Positions 29,672 through 39,741 of a DNA stretch of 64,000 bases are shown piece by piece. The DNA is taken from the NCBI RefSeq assembly GCF_030685535.1, contig NZ_CP131601.1, positions 124,001 to 188,000 on the forward strand, given 5' to 3'. The notes beneath the pieces were generated by a model, which was not told where the DNA came from, made no database searches, and was given only the letters and a program-made list of their open reading frames with translations. The translations under genes were made by a program, and so were the position numbers. This stretch comes from Photobacterium leiognathi. GTDB lineage: Bacteria; Pseudomonadota; Gammaproteobacteria; Enterobacterales; Vibrionaceae. Each line of letters starts with the position of its first letter. Position 1 is the stretch's first letter.

Positions 29672-30127
29672 CTAGCTACGACCTGAATGACCGAAGCCAC
29701 CTTCACCGCGCTCGGTGCTATTAAAATCTTCAACGATATTAAATTGCGCTTGTACCACTGGAAGGAATACCAGTTGAGCAATACGATCGCCTGGCTCAAT
29801 AGTAAATGTGGTTTCACCACGGTTCCATACCGATACCATCAGTTGACCTTGGTAGTCAGAGTCAATTAAGCCAACAAGGTTCCCTAATACGATACCGTGT
29901 TTATGGCCTAAACCTGAACGCGGCAAGATGGTTGCTGCAAGGCTTGGATCGCCAATGTGAATAGCAAGGCCAGTAGGAACAAGGTGAGTTTCACCCGGCG
30001 CTACTGTTAGGGCTTCATCTAGACATGCACGTAAATCAAGGCCAGCAGAGCCTTCAGTCGCGTAAGCGGGTAGTGGAAATTCGTTACCGACACGAGGGTC
30101 AAGAATTTTAAGATCGATACTATTCAT
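29672..30127 (-). CDS. dut: Deoxyuridine 5'-triphosphate nucleotidohydrolase
   Basis: Homotrimeric dUTPase that keeps uracil out of DNA and supplies dUMP. Conserved motifs 1-5 are visible: [40 protein letters not shown] and the P-loop-like [11 protein letters not shown]. 151 residues. It lies 8 bases after coaBC in one operon. Confidence 0.97.
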   Translation of the reverse strand: MNSIDLKILDPRVGNEFPLPAYATEGSAGLDLRACLDEALTVAPGETHLVPTGLAIHIGDPSLAATILPRSGLGHKHGIVLGNLVGLIDSDYQGQLMVSVWNRGETTFTIEPGDRIAQLVFLPVVQAQFNIVEDFNSTERGEGGFGHSGRS

Positions 30128-30135
30128 AGTTAGCT

Positions 30136-31350
30136 CTAGTGGTTCGCTTGTTGGTAAAGATTAACAATTTCGTTGATTAATTGCAGCCCAAGCTCGGATT
30201 TTGCCGCCAATGGTAAGACTTTGTCACCGTTCGTCCAATACAGGTGCAGGGCATTGCTATCGCTGTTAAAGCCTTGTCCTTGGACTGATACATCGTTAGC
30301 GCAAATCACATCAAGATTTTTATTCGCCAGTTTGCCACGAGCATATTGCTCCACATTTTGGGTTTCAGCAGCAAAGCCAACCGTAAATGGGCGACTGTCT
30401 GTGAGAGCGGCAACGCTTGCCACGATGTCAGGATTCTTCACAAGTTGAATTACCATCTCATCATGACCATCTTGTTTTTTCATTTTCTGCTCAGCAACGT
30501 GAGCTGGACGAAAATCAGCAACAGCCGCACAAGCAATAAAAATGTGGTTGTTTATCGCATGTTCTAATGCGGCTTGGTGCATTTCTTGTGCGCTTTTAAC
30601 ATCAACACGGCTGACCCCATTTGGTGTCGCTAAATTAACAGGGCCACTGATCAGTGTGACATTCGCACCGCGTTTAGCGGCAGCTTGAGCAATGGCATAA
30701 CCCATCTTTCCTGAGCTGTAGTTACTTAAATAACGTACCGGATCAATCGCTTCTCGGGTAGGACCCGCCGTCACCACAATGTTTAGAGTACTAAGATCTT
30801 GCGGTTGGAAAAAGTCTTCACATAAGTGGACGAGTTGCATTGGCTCTAACATGCGACCAGGGCCAACATCACCACAGGCTTGCTCACCGCTTGCAGGTCC
30901 CCAAATATGAAAACCTCGACGCTTTAACGTCGCAATATTCTCTTGTGTGGCGATATTGCGGTACATCTGTTGATTCATCGCAGGTGCTACAGCAATAGGG
31001 GCATCAGTAGCAAGACATAGGGTTGAGAGTAAATCGTTACCCATCCCCGCGCTTACGCGAGCAATTAAGTCGGCAGTCGCAGGAGCGAGTAAGACAAGAT
31101 CAGCCCATTTTGCCAATTCAATGTGCCCCATAGAGGCTTCTGCTGATGGGTCAAGTAAGCTGTCAGCGACAGGGTGGCCTGATACGGCTTGCATTGTGAG
31201 TGGGGTAATAAACTCTTTGGCTGCGTTGGTCATTACCACATGAACTTGTGCGCCACGCTCGATTAAGCGTCGAGTGAGCTCTGCACATTTGTAAGCAGCG
31301 ATACCGCCGCTAATGCCGAGAAGGATTTTTTTTCCTGCCAGTGTTTGCAT
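30136..31350 (-). CDS. coaBC: Phosphopantothenoylcysteine decarboxylase/synthetase CoaBC
   Basis: Bifunctional coenzyme A enzyme. The N-terminal flavoprotein CoaC domain ([32 protein letters not shown]) is followed by the CoaB synthetase ([38 protein letters not shown]). 404 residues. It is divergent from radC and upstream of dut. The coaD gene for a later CoA step is also in the window. Confidence 0.97.
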   Translation of the reverse strand: MQTLAGKKILLGISGGIAAYKCAELTRRLIERGAQVHVVMTNAAKEFITPLTMQAVSGHPVADSLLDPSAEASMGHIELAKWADLVLLAPATADLIARVSAGMGNDLLSTLCLATDAPIAVAPAMNQQMYRNIATQENIATLKRRGFHIWGPASGEQACGDVGPGRMLEPMQLVHLCEDFFQPQDLSTLNIVVTAGPTREAIDPVRYLSNYSSGKMGYAIAQAAAKRGANVTLISGPVNLATPNGVSRVDVKSAQEMHQAALEHAINNHIFIACAAVADFRPAHVAEQKMKKQDGHDEMVIQLVKNPDIVASVAALTDSRPFTVGFAAETQNVEQYARGKLANKNLDVICANDVSVQGQGFNSDSNALHLYWTNGDKVLPLAAKSELGLQLINEIVNLYQQANH

Positions 31351-31584
31351 CAGTTTGCCTGTCTCTTGGGGCTATAAAATTGGCAACAAGATACCATCAA
31401 AGTGGTTTGTGATCATCGCTTGGGATCAACTCTTGCGGCGATAGAATATTGTGTCTCTCGCAATTTGAGCACTGTGATTTTTGTCGATTACGTTAGTGTT
31501 GTGAAGATTTTCTCAAACCTAATTTATCTTGGTTGTGAAATTAGTCGTAGCTGTTTTGCTTATGACATACCAAAGGGAGAGGTT
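31351..31584. other. Intergenic region between divergent coaBC and radC
   Basis: 234 bases with promoters for both genes. The radC frame is open back to 31402, but those codons show no resemblance to the family, so I treat them as non-coding. Confidence 0.6.
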
Positions 31585-32259
31585 ATGTCACTTAAGCAAT
31601 TACCAGAAGCGTCACGACCACGAGAAAAATTATTATCTCATGGTTCAGATGCATTAACTGATGCTGAATTATTAGCCATTTTTTTACGCACCAGTACCCA
31701 AGGGATGAATGCTTTGGAATTAGCCACCCATTTGCTTGATGAGTTTGGCTCGCTGCGTTCGCTGTTAGGGGCTGAAAAACAGATATTTTGCCAGATGAAA
31801 GGATTGGGATCGGCAAAATTTGCACTTTTACAGGCCGTTTTGGCGTTAGGCGAGCGATATTTAGAAGAAACTTTAAAAAAAGATGATGTGCTCACTAGTC
31901 CGCAAAATACCCGTCGATATTTGGCGAAAAAATTGCGAGATAAACACCGAGAAGCCTTTTATATCCTGTTTCTAGACAACCAGCATCGGGTGATCAACGG
32001 AGAGACATTATTTGAAGGAACTATCGATTGCGCGAGCGTTTATCCGCGTGAAGTTGTAAAAAGATCGCTAGAACTTAATGCAGCGGCGCTCATTTTAGCG
32101 CATAATCACCCGTCAGGCGTCGCTGAACCTAGTCAGGCAGACCGTCGAATAACCCGCAAAATCAGCGATTCGCTGGCTTTGGTCGATATTCGTGTTCTTG
32201 ATCATTTTGTTATTGGTGACGGGGAGATTGTCTCTTTCGCTGAGCGTGGTTGGCTATAA
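31585..32259 (+). CDS. radC: RadC family JAB/MPN-domain protein
   Basis: An N-terminal helix-hairpin-helix-like UPF0758 region ([34 protein letters not shown]) precedes a JAMM metalloprotease-like domain with the zinc motif [15 protein letters not shown]. The original DNA-repair assignment was retracted in E. coli, so function is uncertain. Start ATG 31585 has a strong GGGAGAGG site. 224 residues. Next to rpmB as in E. coli. Confidence 0.93.
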   Translation: MSLKQLPEASRPREKLLSHGSDALTDAELLAIFLRTSTQGMNALELATHLLDEFGSLRSLLGAEKQIFCQMKGLGSAKFALLQAVLALGERYLEETLKKDDVLTSPQNTRRYLAKKLRDKHREAFYILFLDNQHRVINGETLFEGTIDCASVYPREVVKRSLELNAAALILAHNHPSGVAEPSQADRRITRKISDSLALVDIRVLDHFVIGDGEIVSFAERGWL

Positions 32260-32306
32260 AATAGCCAAAGTTTCGTTAAAAAAGTGAGAAAGAATCTGCT
32301 CGGGAC

Positions 32307-32335
32307 TTGAGCAACTGGTTTTGACTTAGTATAAT
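32307..32335 (+). promoter_or_regulatory. Sigma-70 promoter of rpmB-rpmG
   Basis: TTGAGC (32307-32312), a 17-base spacer and a perfect TATAAT (32330-32335), about 100 bases before rpmB. A GC-rich discriminator GCGCG follows the -10, as expected of a stringently controlled ribosomal promoter. Confidence 0.85.
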
Positions 32336-32432
32336 GCGCGACCTTTGATAGCTGTGGTTATCTGTGAAATATTTTTTTGCAGTGAATTTTCCACAGTAGA
32401 TATCGAGCTGAAACGATTTGGAGAAGACAGTA

Positions 32433-32669
32433 ATGTCCCGAGTATGCCAAGTAACTGGTAAGCGTCCTGTAACGGGTAACAACCGTTCACACGCACGTAA
32501 TGCCACCAAGCGTCGTTTTCTGCCGAACCTGCAAACTCATCGTTTCTGGGTAGAAAGCGAAAAACGCTTCGTTAAACTACGCCTTTCTGCGAAAGGCATG
32601 CGTATCATCGATAAGAAAGGCATTGATGTCGTTCTTGGTGAAATGCGTGCTCGCGGTGAGAACGTTTAA
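32433..32669 (+). CDS. rpmB: 50S ribosomal protein L28
   Basis: The sequence [20 protein letters not shown] is diagnostic, and the protein has the normal 78 residues. Start ATG 32433 is preceded by GGAG; the in-frame ATG at 32418 is upstream of that site and rejected. rpmG follows after 13 bases. Confidence 0.98.
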   Translation: MSRVCQVTGKRPVTGNNRSHARNATKRRFLPNLQTHRFWVESEKRFVKLRLSAKGMRIIDKKGIDVVLGEMRARGENV

Positions 32670-32682
32670 GAGGATTTGAAGA

Positions 32683-32850
32683 ATGGCTAAAGGCATTCGT
32701 GAGAAGATCCGTCTAGTATCATCTGCTGGTACAGGCCACTTCTACACTACCGACAAGAACAAGCGCAACATGCCAGGCAAATTTGAGATCAAGAAATTTG
32801 ATCCAGTAGTTCGCCAGCACGTGCTTTACAAAGAAGCTAAAATCAAGTAA
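32683..32850 (+). CDS. rpmG: 50S ribosomal protein L33
   Basis: 55 residues starting [21 protein letters not shown] and ending YKEAKIK. It lacks the two CxxC pairs of zinc-binding L33, so it is the zinc-independent form, as in E. coli. GAGG-like sequence precedes ATG 32683. Co-transcribed with rpmB. Confidence 0.97.
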   Translation: MAKGIREKIRLVSSAGTGHFYTTDKNKRNMPGKFEIKKFDPVVRQHVLYKEAKIK

Positions 32851-32871
32851 TTGGTTTTATCACTCTTTGAT

Positions 32872-32897
32872 AAAAACCCAGCCTCGCTGGGTTTTTT
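32872..32897 (+). terminator. Terminator of rpmBG
   Basis: AAAAACCCAGC and GCTGGGTTTTT form an 11-bp perfect stem with loop CTC, ending in T7, 22 bases after rpmG. Confidence 0.95.
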
Positions 32898-33021
32898 TAT
32901 ATCTGTTACTTTCTAATTTCCCTTCACTGACGACTTTTCTGTTCGTTATTTATCAGCTAATGGTGCAATGACTTAACCAGTGTTATCTTTATTCTCATTA
33001 AGATAAGACAGGAATGGATGA

Positions 33022-33540
33022 ATGCGCTTAACTCGACGTGGCTGGAATAACATCATCATCATTGGGGTGCTGTGCTTTATCGCGATAATTAAATTGCCAG
33101 ATTTACTTCGCGAACGATTTGCACCTAAAGAAGCGGTAACGCAGGTTGTTACCGAGCAAGCTAGCCAGATTCCTAATACTGTTTTTGTCCTCTCGCCCGA
33201 TCTTTTGATTCAGCGGGTTGTTTTTCCACATTTTACGCTTAAGCAAAGTAATGGGCAGTGGCAAAGCTCGTCTAACTTATCGATTTCAGCCAGTGAATTA
33301 GTACAACGTTGGCAACATCTACAAGGCACTGTGGTGGATGAAGCAACAATATCAAAGTTGAGTTTACAGCTACCACCACCGCAAACCGTGGAAGTGTGGG
33401 GGAAGCAGCAAGCAGAGCCTATTCGATTAACTGTGTATGCTTTGCCTAAGTTTTGGCTGTTTAATAATGGTCAGCATTGGGTCGCTGTGTCTGTTGCTGC
33501 GGATTATCTGTTCCCGACATCTTTATCAAATAACAAATAA
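33022..33540 (+). CDS. Hypothetical single-pass membrane protein upstream of mutM
   Basis: 172 residues: a short basic N-terminus (MRLTRRGWNN), one membrane helix (about 11-26), then a periplasm-facing domain of mixed character with motifs such as VFPHFTLKQSNGQWQSSSNLSISASELVQRWQHLQGT. I do not recognise a named family. The gene ends 13 bases before mutM and is probably in its operon. No catalytic motif is visible. Confidence 0.78.
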   Translation: MRLTRRGWNNIIIIGVLCFIAIIKLPDLLRERFAPKEAVTQVVTEQASQIPNTVFVLSPDLLIQRVVFPHFTLKQSNGQWQSSSNLSISASELVQRWQHLQGTVVDEATISKLSLQLPPPQTVEVWGKQQAEPIRLTVYALPKFWLFNNGQHWVAVSVAADYLFPTSLSNNK

Positions 33541-33553
33541 AACGAGATGAGTC

Positions 33554-34363
33554 ATGCCTGAATTACCTGAAGTGGAAGTGAGCCGAATGGGGATCTCTCC
33601 TCATGTTATCGATCAAACTGTCAAAGAAATCATTATTCGTAACCCTCGATTGCGTTGGCCTATCCCTGAGGCAATAAAAGCGATTGAGGGACAAGTGATC
33701 CGCGGGGTAACTCGAAGAGCCAAATACTTGCTGTTAGAAACCGATGCTGGCTATGCCATTGTGCATTTAGGAATGTCAGGCAGTTTACGTGTTTTACCCG
33801 TTGGAACTCCGGTTGAAAAACATGATCATGTTGATCTGGTGCTAACGAGTGGCGAAGTACTGCGTTATAACGATCCTAGGCGCTTTGGCGCGTGGTTATG
33901 GGAAGAGAAAGGGGTAACTCACCCTGTGCTTGAGAAAATGGGTCCAGAGCCGCTGAGCGACGAATTTAACGTGGAATACTTGTATGAAAAAGCTCAAGGG
34001 AAACGCACTGCAATAAAACAATTTATTATGGATAATCATGTGGTTGTTGGTGTTGGTAATATTTATGCCAATGAATCTTTGTTTGCGGCAGGTATTCACC
34101 CTAAACGTGCGGCTGGAAAAATCTCACTTGCTCGTATGACTAAGCTGGTGGCAGAGATCAAATCGGTATTAGCCTTTGCCATTCAACAGGGCGGTACGAC
34201 ATTAAAAGATTTTAAAAACGCAGACGGAAAGCCTGGCTATTTTGCACAAGAGCTGCAGGTGTATGGTAAAGCAAGTAAACCTTGTCCAAAGTGTGGTAAG
34301 CCATTAAGTGAGACTAAAATCGGCCAACGTGCGACAGTGTTTTGTGTTGATTGCCAGAAGTAG
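33554..34363 (+). CDS. mutM: Formamidopyrimidine-DNA glycosylase MutM (Fpg)
   Basis: Removes oxidised purines such as 8-oxoguanine from DNA. N-terminal catalytic [10 protein letters not shown] (Pro after the initiator Met, Glu next), the lysine in RRAKYLLLE, the helix-two-turn-helix ([18 protein letters not shown]) and the C-terminal zinc finger CPKC...CVDC are intact. 269 residues. Confidence 0.97.
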   Translation: MPELPEVEVSRMGISPHVIDQTVKEIIIRNPRLRWPIPEAIKAIEGQVIRGVTRRAKYLLLETDAGYAIVHLGMSGSLRVLPVGTPVEKHDHVDLVLTSGEVLRYNDPRRFGAWLWEEKGVTHPVLEKMGPEPLSDEFNVEYLYEKAQGKRTAIKQFIMDNHVVVGVGNIYANESLFAAGIHPKRAAGKISLARMTKLVAEIKSVLAFAIQQGGTTLKDFKNADGKPGYFAQELQVYGKASKPCPKCGKPLSETKIGQRATVFCVDCQK

Positions 34364-34471
34364 GTTCGATTTTAGTTAACCTAACCATCATATTTATTGA
34401 GTCGGTTTGCTTAGGATTTCCCTTCGTTGATTGAGCTAAAATGTTATTATGCTCGCAGTTTTAAGGTTGAG

Positions 34472-34491
34472 TAACGCTGCTTGAAGCGTTA
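34472..34491 (+). promoter_or_regulatory. Leader hairpin before the epimerase gene
   Basis: TAACGCT and AGCGTTA form a 7-bp stem around GCTTGA, just 3 bases before the GAGGA ribosome-binding site. It might affect translation; this is inference. Confidence 0.35.
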
Positions 34492-34505
34492 TTGAGGATA
34501 GAAGT

Positions 34506-35510
34506 ATGAAATATCTTGTTACTCGCGTCGCTGGTTTTATTGGTAGCGCAGTGACAGAGCGTTTATGTGCCCAAGGCCATCAAGTTGTAGGTATCGATAA
34601 TCTTAACGATTACTATGATGTCTCACTCAAGCAAGCACGTTTAGCTCGTATTGCTCATCCTAACTTCACCTTCATTGAATTAGATTTAGCCGATCGTGGC
34701 GGTATTGCTAATCTATTTGCCGAGCAGCAATTTAACCGTGTTATCCATCTAGCGGCACAAGCGGGTGTGCGTTACTCGATTGATAATCCATTAGCCTATG
34801 CTGATAGTAACTTAGTTGGACATCTAACGATTTTAGAAGGTTGTCGCCATAACAAGGTTGAACACCTTGTTTATGCGTCTTCTAGCTCAGTGTATGGTTT
34901 AAATCATAAGACGCCATTTAATACGGCAGATAGTGTTGATCACCCTATCTCACTGTATGCTGCTACTAAGAAATCGAATGAGTTAATGGCACATACTTAT
35001 TCGCACCTTTATGGCGTACCAACCACTGGCTTGCGTTTCTTTACTGTTTATGGCCCTTGGGGGCGTCCAGACATGGCATTGTTTAAATTCACCAATGCAA
35101 TTATGGAAGGGAAAGAAATCGATGTGTACAACCACGGAGATATGCGTCGTGACTTTACTTACATCGATGATATCGTTGAAGGTGTGATGCGTATTCAGGA
35201 TGTGATCCCGCAGCCTAATGCTGATTGGACAGTAGAAGCAGGCTCACCAGCAACCAGCTCTGCACCTTATCGCGTGTATAACATCGGTCACGGCAGTCCT
35301 GTAAAGCTGATGGATTACATTGAAGCGCTAGAAGAGTCATTAGGCATTGAAGCGAAGAAAAACTTCATGGACATGCAGCCGGGTGATGTTTATATGACGT
35401 ACGCAGATACAGAAGATTTATTTAAAGCAACGGGTTATAAGCCAGAAGTGAAAGTCAAAGAAGGTGTACAAGCCTTCGTTGATTGGTATCGTGAGTATTA
35501 TCAAAAGTAA
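34506..35510 (+). CDS. NAD-dependent nucleotide-sugar epimerase (UDP-glucuronate 4-epimerase-like), altered cofactor motif
   Basis: Extended short-chain dehydrogenase, 334 residues, resembling UDP-glucuronate 4-epimerases of capsule and O-antigen pathways. Catalytic Ser in YASSSSVYG and the YxxxK pair in SLYAATKKSNE are present, as is the sugar-binding LRFFTVYGPWGRPDMA. The N-terminal Rossmann motif is abnormal: it reads VTRVAGFIGS where the family has VTGAAGFIGS, so residue 7, the first glycine of GxxGxxG, is arginine. That may reduce NAD binding. Substrate assignment is by resemblance. It stands alone between mutM and the glycosyltransferase, and shares a terminator with the latter. Confidence 0.85.
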   Translation: MKYLVTRVAGFIGSAVTERLCAQGHQVVGIDNLNDYYDVSLKQARLARIAHPNFTFIELDLADRGGIANLFAEQQFNRVIHLAAQAGVRYSIDNPLAYADSNLVGHLTILEGCRHNKVEHLVYASSSSVYGLNHKTPFNTADSVDHPISLYAATKKSNELMAHTYSHLYGVPTTGLRFFTVYGPWGRPDMALFKFTNAIMEGKEIDVYNHGDMRRDFTYIDDIVEGVMRIQDVIPQPNADWTVEAGSPATSSAPYRVYNIGHGSPVKLMDYIEALEESLGIEAKKNFMDMQPGDVYMTYADTEDLFKATGYKPEVKVKEGVQAFVDWYREYYQK

Positions 35511-35511
35511 T

Positions 35512-35537
35512 AAAAAGGCCTAATCTTAGGCCTTTTT
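35512..35537. terminator. Bidirectional terminator overlapping a glycosyltransferase 3' end
   Basis: AAAAAGGCCTAA and TTAGGCCTTTTT form a 12-bp perfect stem with loop TC. The right arm also encodes the last codons and stop of the convergent glycosyltransferase gene (stop at 35526-35528). Confidence 0.93.
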
Positions 35538-36332
35538 ATTTATTCCGTTATCACAATAAATTTTTCCATCTTCTTGCTTTTGTTTAAAAAGATTAAATGC
35601 GTGGGGGTTGGGGGCATTTTCTTTATGATCAAGATGGTACTGACAGCAACGTCCAAGAGATCCTTGTGATGTCAATCCTATTTGCTCTAGGCGCCATAGT
35701 AGGTCTGTATCTTCATATCCCCAGCCCTCAAAGTCTTCATCAAGACCATTAACTTTCAATAAAGAATCTAAACTCATCGCAATATTTGATCCAAAGATCG
35801 TTAAATCTGGTTTTAATCTGTTGATAATTGGAAGAATAAAGCCAGGATATCGAAGAGCTTGTTCTGGCTTAGATACTCGCTCTTTTAAGGATTGTGATAG
35901 TAACCAAAAACCGTTAAATAAACGGGATGGTGTTAAGCTGCCATTTCGAAAACAATTTGATAAGTAAGGCTTTAGATATACACGTATACCTACAGTGTAA
36001 TGCTCAGTTGATGCAAATTTACGGTGATCAGCAACGAAATGAGGTGAGGGAATACAGTCACTATCGGTAAAAATAATATGATCAGCAGTGCTTGATTTGA
36101 TTGCTTTATTAAGAATTGCAGCACGTCTGAATCCTAAATCTTCATGCCAAATATGACGTATAGTCAAATTTGTCTGAGAGTATTTTTGGATTAAGTCTGT
36201 AACTTCATGCGTTGAACCATCGTCAGCAATACATAAAGAGAAGTCATTATCTAGTTGATTTAGATATCCATCTAAAACGAGCTCTAGATCACGTACGTTA
36301 TTGTATGCGCTCATAATAACTTCTATTTTCAT
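35526..36332 (-). CDS. Family 2 glycosyltransferase
   Basis: 268-residue GT-A fold enzyme without membrane segments. N-terminal MSAYNNVRDLELVLDGYLNQ, nucleotide-binding IADDGS, the metal-binding DSDC (IIFTDSDCIPSPHF) and the C-terminal GWGYEDTDLLWRL, the galactosyltransferase-type motif, are visible. It probably adds a sugar to lipopolysaccharide core or another surface glycan; donor and acceptor are unknown. Base composition looks more AT-rich than its neighbours, common for surface-sugar genes. The last codons lie within the shared terminator. Confidence 0.88.
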   Translation of the reverse strand: MKIEVIMSAYNNVRDLELVLDGYLNQLDNDFSLCIADDGSTHEVTDLIQKYSQTNLTIRHIWHEDLGFRRAAILNKAIKSSTADHIIFTDSDCIPSPHFVADHRKFASTEHYTVGIRVYLKPYLSNCFRNGSLTPSRLFNGFWLLSQSLKERVSKPEQALRYPGFILPIINRLKPDLTIFGSNIAMSLDSLLKVNGLDEDFEGWGYEDTDLLWRLEQIGLTSQGSLGRCCQYHLDHKENAPNPHAFNLFKQKQEDGKIYCDNGINKKA

Positions 36333-36573
36333 ATATTATATCAATGACCTTAGTTTAGGCTTACTGTTTCGTTACATAAATGAACGGTGGATTCTATCAA
36401 AATAAATCGAAGACAGTAAGATAGATACTTTTATATAGTATAAAAATTACAATGACTAAAGCTTATAGCAATTATTGATATTAAGGTAAGTTACACCTAA
36501 TACCTTATTTTATTGAAATAAGGTCAATTTAATTACTTTGTTTTGAAGGCGCACTCAGCGCCTTTTTTAATGT
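36333..36573. other. AT-rich intergenic region with two hairpins
   Basis: 241 bases between the glycosyltransferase and coaD. It holds a perfect 9-bp hairpin (ACCTTATTT/AAATAAGGT, 36502-36524) and a second hairpin at 36546-36564. No protein gene seen. Confidence 0.6.
36546..36564 (+). terminator. Intrinsic terminator with its T-run on the plus strand
   Basis: AAGGCGC and GCGCCTT pair around ACTCA; T6 follows on the plus strand, whereas on the minus strand the stem is followed by CAAAAC. As a coaD terminator it would be poor; it fits better as the end of a plus-strand transcript. Confidence 0.65.
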
Positions 36574-37840
<1,267 letters not shown>

Positions 37841-37847
37841 TGTTTTC

Positions 37848-38906
37848 TCACTGTGATTGGGTCAAATTTAAGGAGTCGATGATAGTATCAAGTTGGGTGA
37901 TAACATCATCAACAGAAATCGCCGCCATAATATCGGTGCCTTTCACTCGTGCACCCCAAGGAAGCTCTGAAATAGGTTTGCCATAATGCTTTTCTGCAAA
38001 TTGTTGATAGACACTGACGACATATTGTTGGCTAAGATAAGGGCCTGTACGTGTTGGGTTACTATGCCCGTACAAACCGATCACTGGTGTGCCCTGTGTG
38101 GTTGCTAAATGGGCTGGACCTGAGTCAGGAGCGATAACAACCGTTGCGTATTTTAGCAATGCGGTTAATTGGATCAGGCTTGTTTTACCAATAAGGTTAG
38201 TAATAGGGTGATGACAATGTTGTATGATCTTCTCGCCTAACGTTTGCTCTCGTTGCGTCGGTGAACCACATAGGATGACATTTAATCCTTTACTAACGGC
38301 ATGATCAGCAACGGCAGCATAGCGCTCTATAAGCCAGTTGCGCTCATCTTTACTTGCAGCTGGTGATATGATCAATGTTGGTTTGTTAGTATATTGCTGA
38401 GCAAAGGCAATATCTTCATTTGATAATGGGATCTGCCAATCTGGATCCGTAAAAGGTACGCCTATGTAGCGAGCAAACTCAGCAAAGTTATCAAGTACAT
38501 GAGGAGCATTTGTTTGCGGCAGCTTTCTATTCGTAAATAGCCATTGTCCCTCTTTGGCTCTTTGACGAGAGAAGCCGACTTTATAACGTGCTTTAATCCC
38601 TAAAGATAATAGGCTTGCACGCAGCGCGACTTGCATATCGAGTAGGGCATCAAACTTTTGACCTTTCAAGGTATTCCAAACTGCTTTGATCCCTTGCCAG
38701 CCTGCTTTTTTATCAAAACTGACCACCTTTATATTAGGCAGTTGACTTACAAGCTGAGCTTCTGTTTTTCCTACTACCCATGTAATACTGGTTTCTGACC
38801 AATGTTTTTGGATGGCTTGTACTACAGCAATCGCATGACACACATCACCAATAGCTGATAGCCGTAAAATACAGATAGATTGAGGTGCAGTGGTAAACAA
38901 AGCCAT
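37848..38906 (-). CDS. opsX: ADP-heptose:LPS heptosyltransferase, OpsX/WaaC type
   Basis: Family 9 glycosyltransferase, 352 residues. The N-terminal ICILRLSAIGDVCHAIAVVQAI and C-terminal donor site APDSGPAHLATTQGTPVIGLYG are the heptosyltransferase signatures. It resembles OpsX of Haemophilus, which adds the first heptose to phosphorylated Kdo, more than E. coli WaaC; the adjacent divergent kdkA supports that. It ends 7 bases before the waaE-like gene. AGG precedes ATG 38906. Confidence 0.88.
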   Translation of the reverse strand: MALFTTAPQSICILRLSAIGDVCHAIAVVQAIQKHWSETSITWVVGKTEAQLVSQLPNIKVVSFDKKAGWQGIKAVWNTLKGQKFDALLDMQVALRASLLSLGIKARYKVGFSRQRAKEGQWLFTNRKLPQTNAPHVLDNFAEFARYIGVPFTDPDWQIPLSNEDIAFAQQYTNKPTLIISPAASKDERNWLIERYAAVADHAVSKGLNVILCGSPTQREQTLGEKIIQHCHHPITNLIGKTSLIQLTALLKYATVVIAPDSGPAHLATTQGTPVIGLYGHSNPTRTGPYLSQQYVVSVYQQFAEKHYGKPISELPWGARVKGTDIMAAISVDDVITQLDTIIDSLNLTQSQ

Positions 38907-38995
38907 AGTGGTACCTAATAAAAAGTGGTTAGCGAATTATGCAGTTAGCGCTGGTAATTGTAAAATAAACCAAAATAAACAGGAGAAAGACAACA

Positions 38996-39700
38996 GTGCA
39001 GAAAATTAGCCATGAACAGCAAATGATATGGTTTGATGACAATTATTTAACTGTCGATCCGCATTGTTGCTTTGAGATTGATTTTTGGCGTCAACAAAAT
39101 GCCATTGTCGGCTCGGCGCAAGGGCGGGGCACAACTTGGTTTGTTGCTGGCGATAAAATGGAAATGGCATTGCGTCATTATCGTCGTGGTGGCTTATTTG
39201 GTAAGTTAGTGAGTGACAGTTATTGGTTTACTGGTTGGGATAAAACCCGTAGTTATGCTGAATTGATGCTTTTAAAAGTATTACGTGAAGGTGGGGTAAA
39301 CGTTCCTCGCCCTGTAGCCGCAAAAGCGGAAAAGAAAGGTTGTGTTTATCGCGCAGATATTTTGGTTGAGAAAATCCCTCATAGTTGTGATCTTGTTGCG
39401 CTACTTATTAAATCACCTCAGCCAAGTTCGGTTTGGCGCCAAATTGGTATCATGATCCGTAAGATGCATGACCAGCAGGTTTGCCACACAGACTTAAATG
39501 CCCACAACATCTTGCTTGATATGGATCAGCAAGTTTGGTTGATTGACTTTGATAAGTGCTATCAGCAATCGGGAGATAGTTGGAAAAAAGACAATCTCGC
39601 CCGTTTAGAGCGCTCATTTATAAAAGAAGTGAAGAAGCGTAATATTCAATGGCAGGCTCAAGACTGGCAAGCGTTATACGATGGCTATCAACAAGGTTAG
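38996..39700 (+). CDS. kdkA: 3-deoxy-D-manno-octulosonic acid kinase KdkA
   Basis: Phosphorylates the Kdo residue of lipid A-Kdo at O-4. It has a compact protein-kinase-like fold: GRGTTWFVAG loop, catalytic HTDLNAHNILLD (the HxDxxxxN motif) and the metal-binding WLIDFDKCY. 234 residues. It starts at GTG 38996 with AGGAG 10 bases upstream. Lies between opsX and waaA, as expected for a single-Kdo inner core. Confidence 0.94.
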   Translation: MQKISHEQQMIWFDDNYLTVDPHCCFEIDFWRQQNAIVGSAQGRGTTWFVAGDKMEMALRHYRRGGLFGKLVSDSYWFTGWDKTRSYAELMLLKVLREGGVNVPRPVAAKAEKKGCVYRADILVEKIPHSCDLVALLIKSPQPSSVWRQIGIMIRKMHDQQVCHTDLNAHNILLDMDQQVWLIDFDKCYQQSGDSWKKDNLARLERSFIKEVKKRNIQWQAQDWQALYDGYQQG

Positions 39701-39708
39701 GGATGAAG

Positions 39709-39736
39709 TAGCGATGAGTGTGGGCTCTCATCGCTA
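39709..39736. terminator. Hairpin between convergent kdkA and waaA
   Basis: TAGCGATGAG and CTCATCGCTA form a 10-bp perfect stem around TGTGGGCT. No strong T-run on either strand, so termination efficiency is uncertain. Confidence 0.55.
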
Positions 39737-39741
39737 TGAAT

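Noticed and set aside
31402..31584. N-terminal extension of RadC
   Set aside because: The extra 61 codons have no family similarity and a strong ribosome-binding site precedes ATG 31585.
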